42,271 nt of DNA, taken from NCBI GenBank assembly GCA_004376465.1, contig SOJU01000005.1:1-42271 (forward strand), written 5' to 3'. The stretch comes from Anaerolineales bacterium (lineage in GTDB: Bacteria > Chloroflexota > Anaerolineae > Anaerolineales > E44-bin32). The notes beneath the pieces are model-generated. The model made no database searches and was not told the origin of the DNA. It saw nothing but the letters and a program-made list of their open reading frames with translations. Below are positions 33,381 through 42,266 of this stretch, piece by piece (the stretch's first letter is position 1; every line of letters starts with the position of its first letter). The translations under genes and the position numbers were made by a program.

Positions 33381-35612
33381 ATGAGAGAAACCGAACGCTC
33401 AAAATCCAAAGGGCAGGCACTTGTCGAGTTTGCGCTTGTCTTGCCGATTATGCTCCTGCTTCTCTTCGCCATCATCGAAATTGCCCGATTGCTGCATGCC
33501 TGGGTCTCGATCGAGAATGGCGCTCGCTTTGGTGTTCGCTACGCTGTCACGGGTGAATATGACCAGGCTTATTGTGCCGGGTATCCCGGTGGGATCTGCG
33601 ATTCAAAAGCGGAGGAGGATGGCGCTCGCATCCCTTCGATTAAAGATAATGCCTTATCTGGATCAGCGGGTATTTTGCGGGACCTCGCTGCGCCTCCCGG
33701 GGCACCGGGTTATTTGAAGATTACAGTCTGTTCGAATAAAAAGGATATTGTCTATTTCCCGTCGGATTCAGGTGCCAGTATATCAGCAGATTGTCAGCTG
33801 ACTGAAGATGCGGGCGGTCCGGGCAATAGGGTCTCGGTTACGCTGGATTTCGATCACCCGATCATAAGCCCAATCATAAGCTCTTGGATGCCAAAACTTC
33901 GGCTTACGGCTAAGCGCGAAGGTATCGTTGAACAGTACCGTGTCGCCCGTGTCGTTGGTCTGCCGGCGACGATTTCGGTACCGACGTTCACACCAACGAA
34001 CACCGCGACTCCTACGTCAACGTCAACCCCAACGACGACGCCTCCGCCAACGCACACACCGACGCCGACGGAGACACCCTGCAAGGTACCGCCGTTGATC
34101 ACATTATTGAGTCCTTTGCCAGGTGTTATGATTGACGGTCCGGGCTCAAAGATCCCCTCTTATGCACAAGCCTATGATCCAGATAATTCCGATACAGCTA
34201 CCTGCGCCGGCGTTGGCCCCGATGGCGACGGGATTATGCAGGTGGAATTTCAGTTCTTCTGGTGGGACGGCTCGGGTTGGGCTTGGCGTTACACCTCGGT
34301 GGATTACACAACGGATTATTGTGGATTTGGCGGTAACGCTCCTTGCAATGGTCACCCTGTGGTAAGCGCTAAATGGCCCAATGGGCAACCGATAGAGTCG
34401 GGTCAGCATAAACTCTCGGCGAGGGCGCTAGATGATGAGGGGGTTTGGAGCAATTGGGCTGAAGTGATGTTCGAAATCGGCGTCCCACCGACACCGACTC
34501 CAACTGTGACGCCGACGCCTTCTTGCGAGGGTGTGAGCTTCGGACAGTTTCGCTTCTTCAGCAGCGCCCGCGTCGCCCAATGGATCAACAACACCAGCTA
34601 TCCAGGGCTTGAGGTTGTCGGTGTGACGGTCAATTGGAATCCGGTCGAGCAGGCTTCAAATCAATATGGTTGGAATGAATACCTCGATTGGATGTATTGG
34701 TATACCTCAAAAGTCAATAATGGGAATGACTACTCGTCTTCAACATCGGCAAATACAAGCTTGCCGAAACCTGTCCGAACCGGGGAAAATGCGACGTACA
34801 TCTATATGAACTTCAACGGTGGCTTTGAGGGGTATCTCTCCTCGGCACCGTTGAATCTCAATTCAAGCCACTTTGGCTTCTCGGTCCAGTTCAGCGACCC
34901 GGCCTGCAATCTATCCAGCGGGGCCGCGCCGATCACCTTCCCAACCATCACGCCGACGCCCTCTCCTACGCCGACGGGTACGGCGACGCTTACACCGACG
35001 ATCACCCCCACATCGACGATTACGCTCACGCCGACGATCACAAATACGCCGACTAACACCCCGACGGTAACAAATACGCCAACGATCACGCCTACACCGA
35101 CACCGAACTGCCACCTGATCCAGCAGATCGGCACCGAATTGAAGAACAACTTCTTCGGCATCCGCCTGATCAATCACAACCCACAGACGGCGTATCTGAC
35201 GAGTTCGACTCTGCTATGGAACACAACTTATGCGCCGCCGATGAGCTTCAACAACTTCAAGTTCCAGGGTACCAACTACGGCAGTTCTTCGTTCGGCTCT
35301 CCAGTCTCGGCGGCGGCGCCTTCAATCTCTCTCTCAAACGGTGCGGATCGTTGGTGGGAGGCGTACTTCAACCTGAATGGGCAGCCTTTCAATGGAATGT
35401 ACAAGGGTACATTAACCTTCCTGTTCCCAGGGTGGGGCACTTGCCAGATCGAAGGCAGTTACTGGGCGGCACCTCCGCCAACGCCAACGCAGACGCCTGT
35501 CTGGACGGCTACTCCAATACACACACCAACCTTTACGCCGCCGCCATCTACAAACACGCCGACGGTTACGCCTACGCCGACAGTTACAGACACACCGCCA
35601 CCCTTCGGCTAA
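33381..35612 (+). CDS. Giant TadE-like protein with Pro-Thr linked domains (paralogue 2)
   Basis: A 743-residue surface protein paralogous to 26822-29095. A basic leader (MRETERSKSK) precedes G11-QALVEF, a prepilin-type cleavage motif, and one membrane helix (about 12-35). The pseudopilin body and first linker are closely similar to paralogue 1, including the shared LPATISVPTFTPTNTAT. Layout: linker 201-233, Ig-like domain 234-368, linker 370-381, domain Y 382-509, long linker 521-576, domain X 577-688, tail 697-743 ending PPPFG. Thus Y precedes X, the reverse of paralogue 1. Met at 33381 is preferred, with GGAG ten bases upstream; the open frame to 33336 lacks a site. A terminator follows at 35637. 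Confidence 0.88.
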   Translation: MRETERSKSKGQALVEFALVLPIMLLLLFAIIEIARLLHAWVSIENGARFGVRYAVTGEYDQAYCAGYPGGICDSKAEEDGARIPSIKDNALSGSAGILRDLAAPPGAPGYLKITVCSNKKDIVYFPSDSGASISADCQLTEDAGGPGNRVSVTLDFDHPIISPIISSWMPKLRLTAKREGIVEQYRVARVVGLPATISVPTFTPTNTATPTSTSTPTTTPPPTHTPTPTETPCKVPPLITLLSPLPGVMIDGPGSKIPSYAQAYDPDNSDTATCAGVGPDGDGIMQVEFQFFWWDGSGWAWRYTSVDYTTDYCGFGGNAPCNGHPVVSAKWPNGQPIESGQHKLSARALDDEGVWSNWAEVMFEIGVPPTPTPTVTPTPSCEGVSFGQFRFFSSARVAQWINNTSYPGLEVVGVTVNWNPVEQASNQYGWNEYLDWMYWYTSKVNNGNDYSSSTSANTSLPKPVRTGENATYIYMNFNGGFEGYLSSAPLNLNSSHFGFSVQFSDPACNLSSGAAPITFPTITPTPSPTPTGTATLTPTITPTSTITLTPTITNTPTNTPTVTNTPTITPTPTPNCHLIQQIGTELKNNFFGIRLINHNPQTAYLTSSTLLWNTTYAPPMSFNNFKFQGTNYGSSSFGSPVSAAAPSISLSNGADRWWEAYFNLNGQPFNGMYKGTLTFLFPGWGTCQIEGSYWAAPPPTPTQTPVWTATPIHTPTFTPPPSTNTPTVTPTPTVTDTPPPFG

Positions 35613-35636
35613 ATACTAGAAATCCAGTGAGTATAC

Positions 35637-35662
35637 AAAACCCCGCAGCGATGCGGGGTTTT
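35637..35662 (+). terminator. Intrinsic terminator after paralogue 2
   Basis: A perfect 11-base stem AAAACCCCGCA/TGCGGGGTTTT with a GCGA tetraloop. The symmetrical A and T ends would allow it to act in both directions. Confidence 0.9.
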
Positions 35663-36016
35663 GATTTCGTATAACCATACTTGCTTTGCACTTCAACATG
35701 ACATAAAATCCTCGTAGTACACAATGTATGAAATCAGTCCGGTAGATGGTTATCGGAGCAGGGGGCAACCTCGTTTTTTCCAGGATGGAGGTTGGCTTGG
35801 TTTGCATTTAAGCGGGCACGCGATTTAAAACAGGAACTTCGAAAGAAACAAGAGCTTTTGCATGATATTTCCTTCTTGAAGGACTGCTGTTTAGATGTAG
35901 GTCGGTTGCAAGGTTTTTAATCGGCTAATTCAGGTAAGATGTGGGTGAAAAGCTAGGTTTGTGTAACATGTGGAATTAGACTTTCCGTTTAGAGAGGTCC
36001 ACATGGAGGATATGCC
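35663..36016. other. Gap before the diguanylate cyclase gene
   Basis: No gene is supported. The sequence is AT-rich and has no recognised repeat. I see no convincing promoter, although the region must carry the start of the downstream signalling cluster. GGAGG at 36005-36009 is the ribosome site of the next gene. Confidence 0.4.
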
Positions 36017-36964
36017 TTGACAGAAGATAAAAAGAAAGGCAGCATGCAGGTTGGGACGATATTAATAGCTGAGGATGATCCGGATTATCGGCAGCTTCTC
36101 TCTCGCCGCGCCTCCCGCATGGGTCTCGATGTACACCAGGCGGCGGATGGCCAACAGGCCATGGATGCCGTAAAGGAACATGAATTCGACGCGCTTGTAC
36201 TCGATTTGTACATGCCTGAACATACCGGCCTGGAAGTGATCGATGCAGCCCGTAAGGTCGATCCGGATGTTCAAGCGCTCATTCTCACGGGGAGTGCGTC
36301 CGTCGAGACCGCCGTAGAGGCGCTGCGGGCAGGTGTGTACGACTACCTTACCAAACCTCTGGAGTCGATGACCAGTTTTGAACTCGCCTTATCTCGTGCG
36401 CTTGAGCGCAGGTATCTGGTCAAGGAAAACAAGCGCCTCTTCGAGGAAATCCAGCGTCTGGCGGTGACCGATGCACTCACCGGTTTATACAATCGCCATA
36501 AACTGCAGGATAGTTTGGAAACGGAAGTAGAACGGGCGAAACGATACAGCCGGCCGCTGTCCATCATCATGATCGATATGGATAAGCTCAAGGCCCTCAA
36601 TGACACCTACGGCCACGCAGCCGGGGATGTAGCGCTGAAGCTTGTAGCGAAATCCATTCAACGTTCGATTCGAAAAGTTGACCTGGGTACGCGATTTGGA
36701 GGTGATGAGTTTATTGTTCTCCTCCCTGAGGCAGACCGCGATGAAGCGGCTGCGGTTGCGAAACGCATTCGTGAGGCTATATCGGCTGTAGAGTTTGAGT
36801 CAGGGAAGCTCTCTGTAAGCATGGGAGTCGTACAGTGGCACTCAGGATTTGAAACATCGAAAGACTTCGTTCATGCAGTCGATGAGGCGATGTATCTCGC
36901 CAAGCGGTCTGAGGGTGAGAGGCTCCATGTTCTCGCCGCTGAGGCCAATGGTCCCGTGGAGTGA
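36017..36964 (+). CDS. Receiver-GGDEF response regulator (diguanylate cyclase)
   Basis: Makes cyclic di-GMP when its receiver is phosphorylated, as in PleD or WspR types. The 315-residue protein has a receiver (about 11-130) with Asp63 (VLDLYMP), Thr91 and Lys113, and a GGDEF domain (about 145-310) with an intact active site FGGDEF (227-232). The product-inhibition site RKVD (219-222) lies five residues before it. The start is TTG at 36017, chosen for GGAGG seven bases upstream; ATG at 36044 is the alternative. It leads a same-strand run of signalling genes whose kinase (37161) could phosphorylate it. Cyclic di-GMP commonly controls pili and adhesion, fitting the upstream cluster. Confidence 0.94.
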   Translation: MTEDKKKGSMQVGTILIAEDDPDYRQLLSRRASRMGLDVHQAADGQQAMDAVKEHEFDALVLDLYMPEHTGLEVIDAARKVDPDVQALILTGSASVETAVEALRAGVYDYLTKPLESMTSFELALSRALERRYLVKENKRLFEEIQRLAVTDALTGLYNRHKLQDSLETEVERAKRYSRPLSIIMIDMDKLKALNDTYGHAAGDVALKLVAKSIQRSIRKVDLGTRFGGDEFIVLLPEADRDEAAAVAKRIREAISAVEFESGKLSVSMGVVQWHSGFETSKDFVHAVDEAMYLAKRSEGERLHVLAAEANGPVE

Positions 36965-37109
36965 GTGCTATGTCCTCTATTGATCGTGATTATAGTTTAG
37001 AGAGCCCATTCCCCGGGAGCGAGAAACCTTTCTGTCGCGAAGGCTTCACTTTGAGCATTCCACCATTGAAGCGCCAAATTGAGACTCAGTACAGCAGTCA
37101 GAACGAAAG

Positions 37110-37160
37110 TCTGATCGTTTGAGCGCTTCGGAAAAGTCGGATCTGATCGTTTGAGCGCTT
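37110..37160 (+). repeat. 19-base direct repeat upstream of the membrane kinase
   Basis: The word TCTGATCGTTTGAGCGCTT occurs exactly at 37110-37128 and 37142-37160, with a 32-base period (13 bases between copies). The second copy ends at the ATG. AAGTC also precedes both copies at slightly different distances. Confidence 0.9.
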
Positions 37161-39164
37161 ATGAATATAAAAGCTTGGTTTAGAGCAAAAGCCCCAAAGG
37201 ACGCCCTCAAGCAGATGAACAATCTCTTTGAGAGCGTTATTGCCCGCATCCCCATCTTCTCGAGCCTGCGCACTAAGCTTATCGTTCCCTATGCCACGCT
37301 AACCCTCGTCGTTGCCATGATCGGCGTGTTTATTATCACTCGCCTTGTTTCAGGCTCTTTTGAAGAGCGTTTTGAAAATCAATTGGTTGAAGCAAGCCGA
37401 GTGACGGCTGACGGTGTTGTTCGCATGGAGAAAAAGCACCTGGAGGATCTACGCCTACTCACTTTTATGGAAGGCGTTTCGGGTGCGATTGATTCTCGGG
37501 ACCGCGAGAGTCTCCAAGCGACATTTGAGGGGATTGCAGTTAATAACAATATTGAGCTGATCGCCGCTATTAATGATCAGGGGAAGGGAATTATCACCTT
37601 AACCTATGATCCAGAGGCTGGCGGCACAGAATTCTTTACAGGGGATGATTATTCACTCTTCGGATGGGTTCAAAGCGTTCTTTCCGGTCAGGTTGATGAG
37701 GTTGGGGATAAGTTAGCGGGTCTCATGGATACTCAGATGGGGAAGTTCATTTTCACCATTGCACCGGTAAGGGATGCTGATGAAAAAATCGTCGGTGCCC
37801 TTTTGATTGGGTCAAAAATTGATACCCTACTGGATGAGTTAAAACTGCAGGCTCTTGCCGATATTCTTATCCTGAATCCGGAAGGTTCGCTCGTTACGAC
37901 TACGCTGGCTGAACCGGAAGGTGGTTATGGCATTCTCGAGATTGATGGGGAGTCGCTCAGAGATGCAGGTTTGACATCCTTAAATCGAGAGATGGAACTT
38001 TACGGGCGGGATTATGAAGTCCTCTACACCCCTTTGATGATCCGCGACGCAGAAGCTGGTTTCATCGGAGTGGTGACCTCCAGCGAATATATCGCCACCG
38101 CTCTGACAACCAACCGCAATACCTTCAGCTTAATCTTCACACTCGGCACTGGAGCGGTAATCCTGCTCGGCTATCTGCTCGCGCAGCACGTCGCTCGTCC
38201 GATCCTCCAACTGCGCTCCATGTCACAAGCTGTCGCAGGGGGGGATTTAAATCGAAGCAGTGGTTTAGAGCGGACGGATGAGATCGGCGAATTGGCGAAT
38301 GCCTTCGACATCATGACTCTGCGTTTGCGGGAGCGTACCGAGGAAGCTGCACGCCTATATAAAGAAGCCATTCAAAGGGCGAAGGAGTTGGAGGAGATGA
38401 ACGCCCGACTGCAGGCAACACAGGCGCAGTTGATCCAGTCTGAGAAGCTCGCTTCCGTCGGGCAGTTGACAGCGGGCATTGTCCATGACGTCAAGAATCC
38501 GCTGGCGGTTATTAAAGGCTTAGCCGAAGAGTTGTCCGAAGAAGGTGACCTGGATGAGTTTACTGTAGATGGTCTTGAGACCATCCGAGACAGCGCATCC
38601 AAAGCGAACACGATCGTCACCGATTTGCTCAAGTTCGCCCGGCAATCTACGCCTGAAATGCAGACTCGTGATATGAGGGCTACGCTTGAGTCGGTTTTCC
38701 GCCTGACCGAATATCTCGTACGCAAAGGCAATGTCACCCTCGTACCAGACCTGCCTCTGACCTCGGTCATGGCGACTTATGACCCGCAGCAAATCGAACA
38801 GGTGCTGATTAACCTGGTGACGAATGCTGTGCAAGCGATGCCTGATGGGGGCACGCTCGACGTATCGTTGAAAGAACATGAGGATAACCTCGCCATAACA
38901 ATGCGCGATAGCGGGGTGGGGATTCCTGAAGAGAACGTCGTTAGAATTTTCGATCCCTTCTTTACCACGAAACCCGAGGGAGAGGGAACGGGATTGGGTC
39001 TCTCCGTGAGCTACGGAATCGTTTCGCGCCACAGAGGGCGCATTGAAGTAGAGAGTGAGGTTGGCATCGGAACTACCTTCACCGTTACCCTGCCGTTACA
39101 GGCTGACAGTTTAAATGAACAACCCATGGAAGTTGAGAAAAATGTCGCGAGTTCTGGTCGTTGA
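37161..39164 (+). CDS. Membrane histidine kinase with extracytoplasmic sensor and HAMP
   Basis: Two-component kinase, 667 residues. Membrane spans at about 42-64 and 324-345 enclose a 260-residue extracytoplasmic sensor of Cache-like design (paired segments such as [12 protein letters not shown] and [10 protein letters not shown]). A HAMP domain (about 342-395) and coiled coil lead to a phosphoacceptor region [16 protein letters not shown] (His442), of the NtrB-like HDxxNPL type. The ATPase part has [10 protein letters not shown] (551-560), DSGVGIP (583-589), FDPFFTTK and GTGLGLS (609-615), all intact. The ATG has no clear ribosome site and abuts the 19-base repeat. Its end overlaps the next gene by 23 bases. 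It is the only intact kinase in the stack and probably drives the neighbouring receivers. Confidence 0.93.
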   Translation: MNIKAWFRAKAPKDALKQMNNLFESVIARIPIFSSLRTKLIVPYATLTLVVAMIGVFIITRLVSGSFEERFENQLVEASRVTADGVVRMEKKHLEDLRLLTFMEGVSGAIDSRDRESLQATFEGIAVNNNIELIAAINDQGKGIITLTYDPEAGGTEFFTGDDYSLFGWVQSVLSGQVDEVGDKLAGLMDTQMGKFIFTIAPVRDADEKIVGALLIGSKIDTLLDELKLQALADILILNPEGSLVTTTLAEPEGGYGILEIDGESLRDAGLTSLNREMELYGRDYEVLYTPLMIRDAEAGFIGVVTSSEYIATALTTNRNTFSLIFTLGTGAVILLGYLLAQHVARPILQLRSMSQAVAGGDLNRSSGLERTDEIGELANAFDIMTLRLRERTEEAARLYKEAIQRAKELEEMNARLQATQAQLIQSEKLASVGQLTAGIVHDVKNPLAVIKGLAEELSEEGDLDEFTVDGLETIRDSASKANTIVTDLLKFARQSTPEMQTRDMRATLESVFRLTEYLVRKGNVTLVPDLPLTSVMATYDPQQIEQVLINLVTNAVQAMPDGGTLDVSLKEHEDNLAITMRDSGVGIPEENVVRIFDPFFTTKPEGEGTGLGLSVSYGIVSRHRGRIEVESEVGIGTTFTVTLPLQADSLNEQPMEVEKNVASSGR

Positions 39165-40578
39165 TGACGAGGAAGCCTATCGCACCCTGATGGCTGGTCA
39201 TCTGGAGCGAAAAGGCTTCGAAGTCGAAAAAGCGAGTGATGGGAAGCAGGCTCTTGCGCGTCTGCAGGAAAACTCCTTCGAAGTCCTCGTGACCGATTTG
39301 ATGATGCCAAAAGTGTCAGGGCTGGATCTGCTGCGCCAGGCGAAAAAATTGGATCCCTGGCTTGAGGTTATTGTCATTACCGCCTCAGGCCAGGTTGAAA
39401 ACGCCGTCTCGGCGATGCGGGAAGACGGCGCCTTCGATTACCTGCTTAAGCCGCTGGAGACGATTGGAGAGCTATCGTTAGCGGTAGGTCGAGCTGCACA
39501 GCATCGGAATCTTCTGTTCGATCGTGATCGCCTGAACGATCAACTGACGGCTGAGGCCTCACGCCTGCAAGCGTTGATGACTCATAGCGGTGATGCTATT
39601 ATCTCCGTCGATAAAACCGGCACGATCTCTGTTGCCAACCCATCCGCAGCGCACTTATTTGGGAGATCAGATCTAATCGGCTCGAACGCTCATGAGATCT
39701 TGCCGATGGCGTTGGTGGATTTGCTGGATGGATGGCAGACGATAGGCGATTCAGAGCCGACGGTTGCCGAGTTAAATTGGCCAGATGAAGCGCTGCAGCT
39801 TGTAAGCCTGGCTTCGATCGCTGAAGGAGGCGATGGCGGACGGGGTTGGGTCATGATCTGCCGGGACATTACGCATCTGAAGAACCTCGATGAGTTAAAG
39901 ATGCGGATGTTAACAGAAGCAGCTGGGAAAATCCGTCTGCCTTTAGCTCAAGCTGTTTCACGATTAGCCGAGTTGGGAGATACGTCGGAAATCTCTGATG
40001 AAGACCGATCGGCAACGATCTATCAGCTCGCCAAGCTTCTAGGTAATATTCAAAGTTGGATGGATGAATTAATCTCCTTGGTCCGTGTGGAAGCGGGGAT
40101 TGGGTACCAGACGGGCGAGGTTGCGCTTGCGGATGTTGCGAACAAAGATCTCCAAACACGTTTTGACGAGTTGAATAAAGAGCGCGATATACACTTGCTT
40201 CTCGAGATCGAGGATGATCTTCCTGAAATCCGTGTGGAGAAAAGTGTCTTCGAGAGGATTCTTCAGGGCCTCATTAACCGTGCAGCCGCTCGAAGTTCTC
40301 GCGGCGGGACCGTAAGAGTTTCTGGGAAGAGGCATCAAGATCTTGTCTGGATTGAAGTAACGGATGATGGTTGGCAGAAGCGGAAGCCAGGCACCGTGGA
40401 AGAAAATGAATTCGAGCAGGAGGAATACCTGCAAGAGCTCGAGGGTTTTGGGTTGGAGATGGTCAAAGCAATTGTTAATCGAATGGGAGGCCAGGTCTGG
40501 GTTAGGGGGCAGGGCGCTGTAGGGAGCACAATCGCGATCTCCTTGCCCATTGCCGAGGGGGAACGGGAGCTGGCCTGA
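39142..40578 (+). CDS. Receiver-PAS protein with degenerate histidine kinase module
   Basis: A 478-residue cytoplasmic protein. The receiver (1-120) is intact, with Asp9/Asp10 region VVDDEE, Asp52 (TDLMMP) and Lys103. A PAS domain follows (about 140-245). The rest aligns with HisKA and HATPase domains but key residues are gone. The H box reads AGKIRLPL (261-268) instead of SHELRTPL, so the phosphoacceptor His is replaced by Gly. The N box reads QGLINRAA, with both Asn positions changed; G1 reads DDGWQ and G2 EGFGLEM. It probably cannot autophosphorylate and may act as a scaffold or phosphate-dependent partner. Met at 39142 is chosen since the receiver starts there; the frame extends to 39115. 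Confidence 0.88.
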   Translation: MSRVLVVDDEEAYRTLMAGHLERKGFEVEKASDGKQALARLQENSFEVLVTDLMMPKVSGLDLLRQAKKLDPWLEVIVITASGQVENAVSAMREDGAFDYLLKPLETIGELSLAVGRAAQHRNLLFDRDRLNDQLTAEASRLQALMTHSGDAIISVDKTGTISVANPSAAHLFGRSDLIGSNAHEILPMALVDLLDGWQTIGDSEPTVAELNWPDEALQLVSLASIAEGGDGGRGWVMICRDITHLKNLDELKMRMLTEAAGKIRLPLAQAVSRLAELGDTSEISDEDRSATIYQLAKLLGNIQSWMDELISLVRVEAGIGYQTGEVALADVANKDLQTRFDELNKERDIHLLLEIEDDLPEIRVEKSVFERILQGLINRAAARSSRGGTVRVSGKRHQDLVWIEVTDDGWQKRKPGTVEENEFEQEEYLQELEGFGLEMVKAIVNRMGGQVWVRGQGAVGSTIAISLPIAEGERELA

Positions 40579-40647
40579 CGACTTGGTGAATATCTTGCAA
40601 CATTTGTGGGATTAGGATGAAGCTGAAGAGAAGGAAAGAAGTGAAGA

Positions 40648-41718
40648 ATGGCTAACCCAGTTGTTTTAGTCGCTGATGACGATGTGGCGATGCTGCAATT
40701 AATGGTCCGCAGGCTCGAGAAACAGGGTCTTGAGATTCATCAAGCTTCAGATGGGCGTGAAGCGCTCGAAAAACTTGAGAATATTAGCTTTGACCTGGTT
40801 GTGAGCGATATCTACATGCCCGGGGTTACCGGGTTGGAGTTGCTGCAGCAGGCGAAAGAGGCCGATCCGCAAACTCAGGTGATCATCGTCACTGCCGGGG
40901 CGACGCTTGAAAACGCGGTGGAGGCATTGAACAACGGCGCTTTCGCATACCTCGTGAAACCCTTTGATCATTACAGCGTCTTCGATAATGTCGTCGCCCG
41001 CTCACTGCAATTCCGGCAGGCGCTTCTGGATAATGAGCGTCTGGCGAAGATCCAGCAGCGGCGGGGTGACATGCTAGAAGAAGAAGTCACCGACAGAGTT
41101 CAACAGCTTCAGCGAAGGCGGCGGGAATTGCTCGATTTACTCGCAAGTTTGCCGGATGGGGTGCTGGTTGTGGAGCCAGGTGGGCGGGTGGTGACAAGCA
41201 ACCCATCCGCTGATATCTGGCTGGCGAAGGACCGTTCCGATCCAGATCACCCAATCCATAAATACCTTGAGTCCCTGCATGAGGAATGGGCTGCTTCCGA
41301 GTGGGAAATTGATCTGGGTGGCACTTCTCTCGAACTCATCATGCGGCCTTTACCGAAAACCACAACTGCGGAGCGAAAAGTTGTGGTCATTAAAGAAATG
41401 GGGAAGCAAGAAGAAAAACCCATTCTCGATCTCCCATGGAAGGAAATCGAGGGCAGCCTGGAATGGCTTATGAGTCAGCCTGTGGATGAGGCTGTCTCTA
41501 CTAGGATAAAGGCGCTGCGGGACCTCTTCAGAGATCTCAAGATAAAAGTCGGCGGACCTGGGGTCCGTATCAGTGGATTTGCGCCGCAATGGAGCGAATT
41601 GACTATTTCAAAAAGCTCGGGTACGAAGGATACTGGGAAGGAAAACAAGGCGGTAGAACCCGCTGAAGCCGTGGTTGAAGAAGACCTGAAGAGTGAAGAT
41701 GCGGCGAGGGGGGAATAG
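40648..41718 (+). CDS. Receiver-PAS-like protein with disordered tail
   Basis: A 356-residue protein. The receiver (1-125) is complete, with Asp11/Asp12, phosphoacceptor Asp54 (VSDIYMPG), Thr82 and Lys104. A coiled coil (about 128-165, rich in Arg and Gln) precedes a PAS-like domain (about 167-250: LLASLPDGVLVVEPGGRVVTSNPSA). A region at 265-320 may be a shortened dimerisation domain (LEWLMSQPVDEAVSTRIKALRDLF). The last 35 residues are acidic and probably disordered. No output enzyme or DNA-binding domain is seen. The ATG follows a purine-rich GAAGGAAAGAAGTGAAGA stretch. Its layout parallels the preceding gene, as if derived from it by loss of the ATPase part. Confidence 0.85.
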   Translation: MANPVVLVADDDVAMLQLMVRRLEKQGLEIHQASDGREALEKLENISFDLVVSDIYMPGVTGLELLQQAKEADPQTQVIIVTAGATLENAVEALNNGAFAYLVKPFDHYSVFDNVVARSLQFRQALLDNERLAKIQQRRGDMLEEEVTDRVQQLQRRRRELLDLLASLPDGVLVVEPGGRVVTSNPSADIWLAKDRSDPDHPIHKYLESLHEEWAASEWEIDLGGTSLELIMRPLPKTTTAERKVVVIKEMGKQEEKPILDLPWKEIEGSLEWLMSQPVDEAVSTRIKALRDLFRDLKIKVGGPGVRISGFAPQWSELTISKSSGTKDTGKENKAVEPAEAVVEEDLKSEDAARGE

Positions 41719-41735
41719 CCGCTCAGGAAGGAACG

Positions 41736-42266
41736 ATGATCGACGATATCGATCGTAGAACGCTCATGGGAGCTGATAAAGAGGATGAAGGCGACCGCCG
41801 GCAGCCTCTCTTCTGGCTGCTGTGGGCGTTATTAATCTTCTTTGTACTCTTCGGGTGCGGGCAGACCGCTATGTGGTTCGACTCCGGTGGTCTTGAAAAT
41901 GTTGAGATCCGTTCAGGGCTGACGGTCGATTACGGGATCTGGACGCCGGTCGCCTTTGGCGGCATCAATCCGCTCATCATCGCCGAAGCCGCGGGTGACA
42001 ATGGCGGAGTGGTGTTTCTCGCTTCGAACCCATCGGATTCCTGCTTCCTGCTGGGGTGTACGTCAAGCCCACCAACACCAACGGCTACGCCAACGAGTAC
42101 CCCCACGATAACTTCCACACCGACGAGCACGCCAACGCCGACAAATACGCCGACGGCAACGAACACTTGGATTCCAACCTTTACGCCGACGACTACAGAC
42201 ACAGCCGCAATTACAGGTACGCCGACGAAGACGCCAACACAGACGCCGAGAGTGTATCCGGTGTAA
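41736..42266 (+). CDS. Small membrane-anchored protein with Pro-Thr tail
   Basis: A 176-residue protein, complete in the window. The N terminus is charged and cytoplasmic (about 1-23), followed by a hydrophobic segment LFWLLWALLIFFVLFGC (about 25-41). The Cys in LFGCGQ could be a lipobox (though Phe at -2 is atypical) or part of a membrane anchor. A short exported domain of about 70 residues has a cysteine pair (SCFLLGC). The last 65 residues are a Pro-Thr linker (TPTATPTSTPTITSTP type) with no domain after it, ending RVYPV. AGGAAGG lies before the ATG, 17 bases after the receiver gene. It links the signalling stack with the Pro-Thr surface proteins. Confidence 0.82.
   Translation: MIDDIDRRTLMGADKEDEGDRRQPLFWLLWALLIFFVLFGCGQTAMWFDSGGLENVEIRSGLTVDYGIWTPVAFGGINPLIIAEAAGDNGGVVFLASNPSDSCFLLGCTSSPPTPTATPTSTPTITSTPTSTPTPTNTPTATNTWIPTFTPTTTDTAAITGTPTKTPTQTPRVYPV

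Noticed and set aside
35216-35674. 152-residue open frame in another frame of paralogue 2
   Set aside because: It is a shadow of the Pro-Thr and domain X coding sequence, and runs into the terminator.
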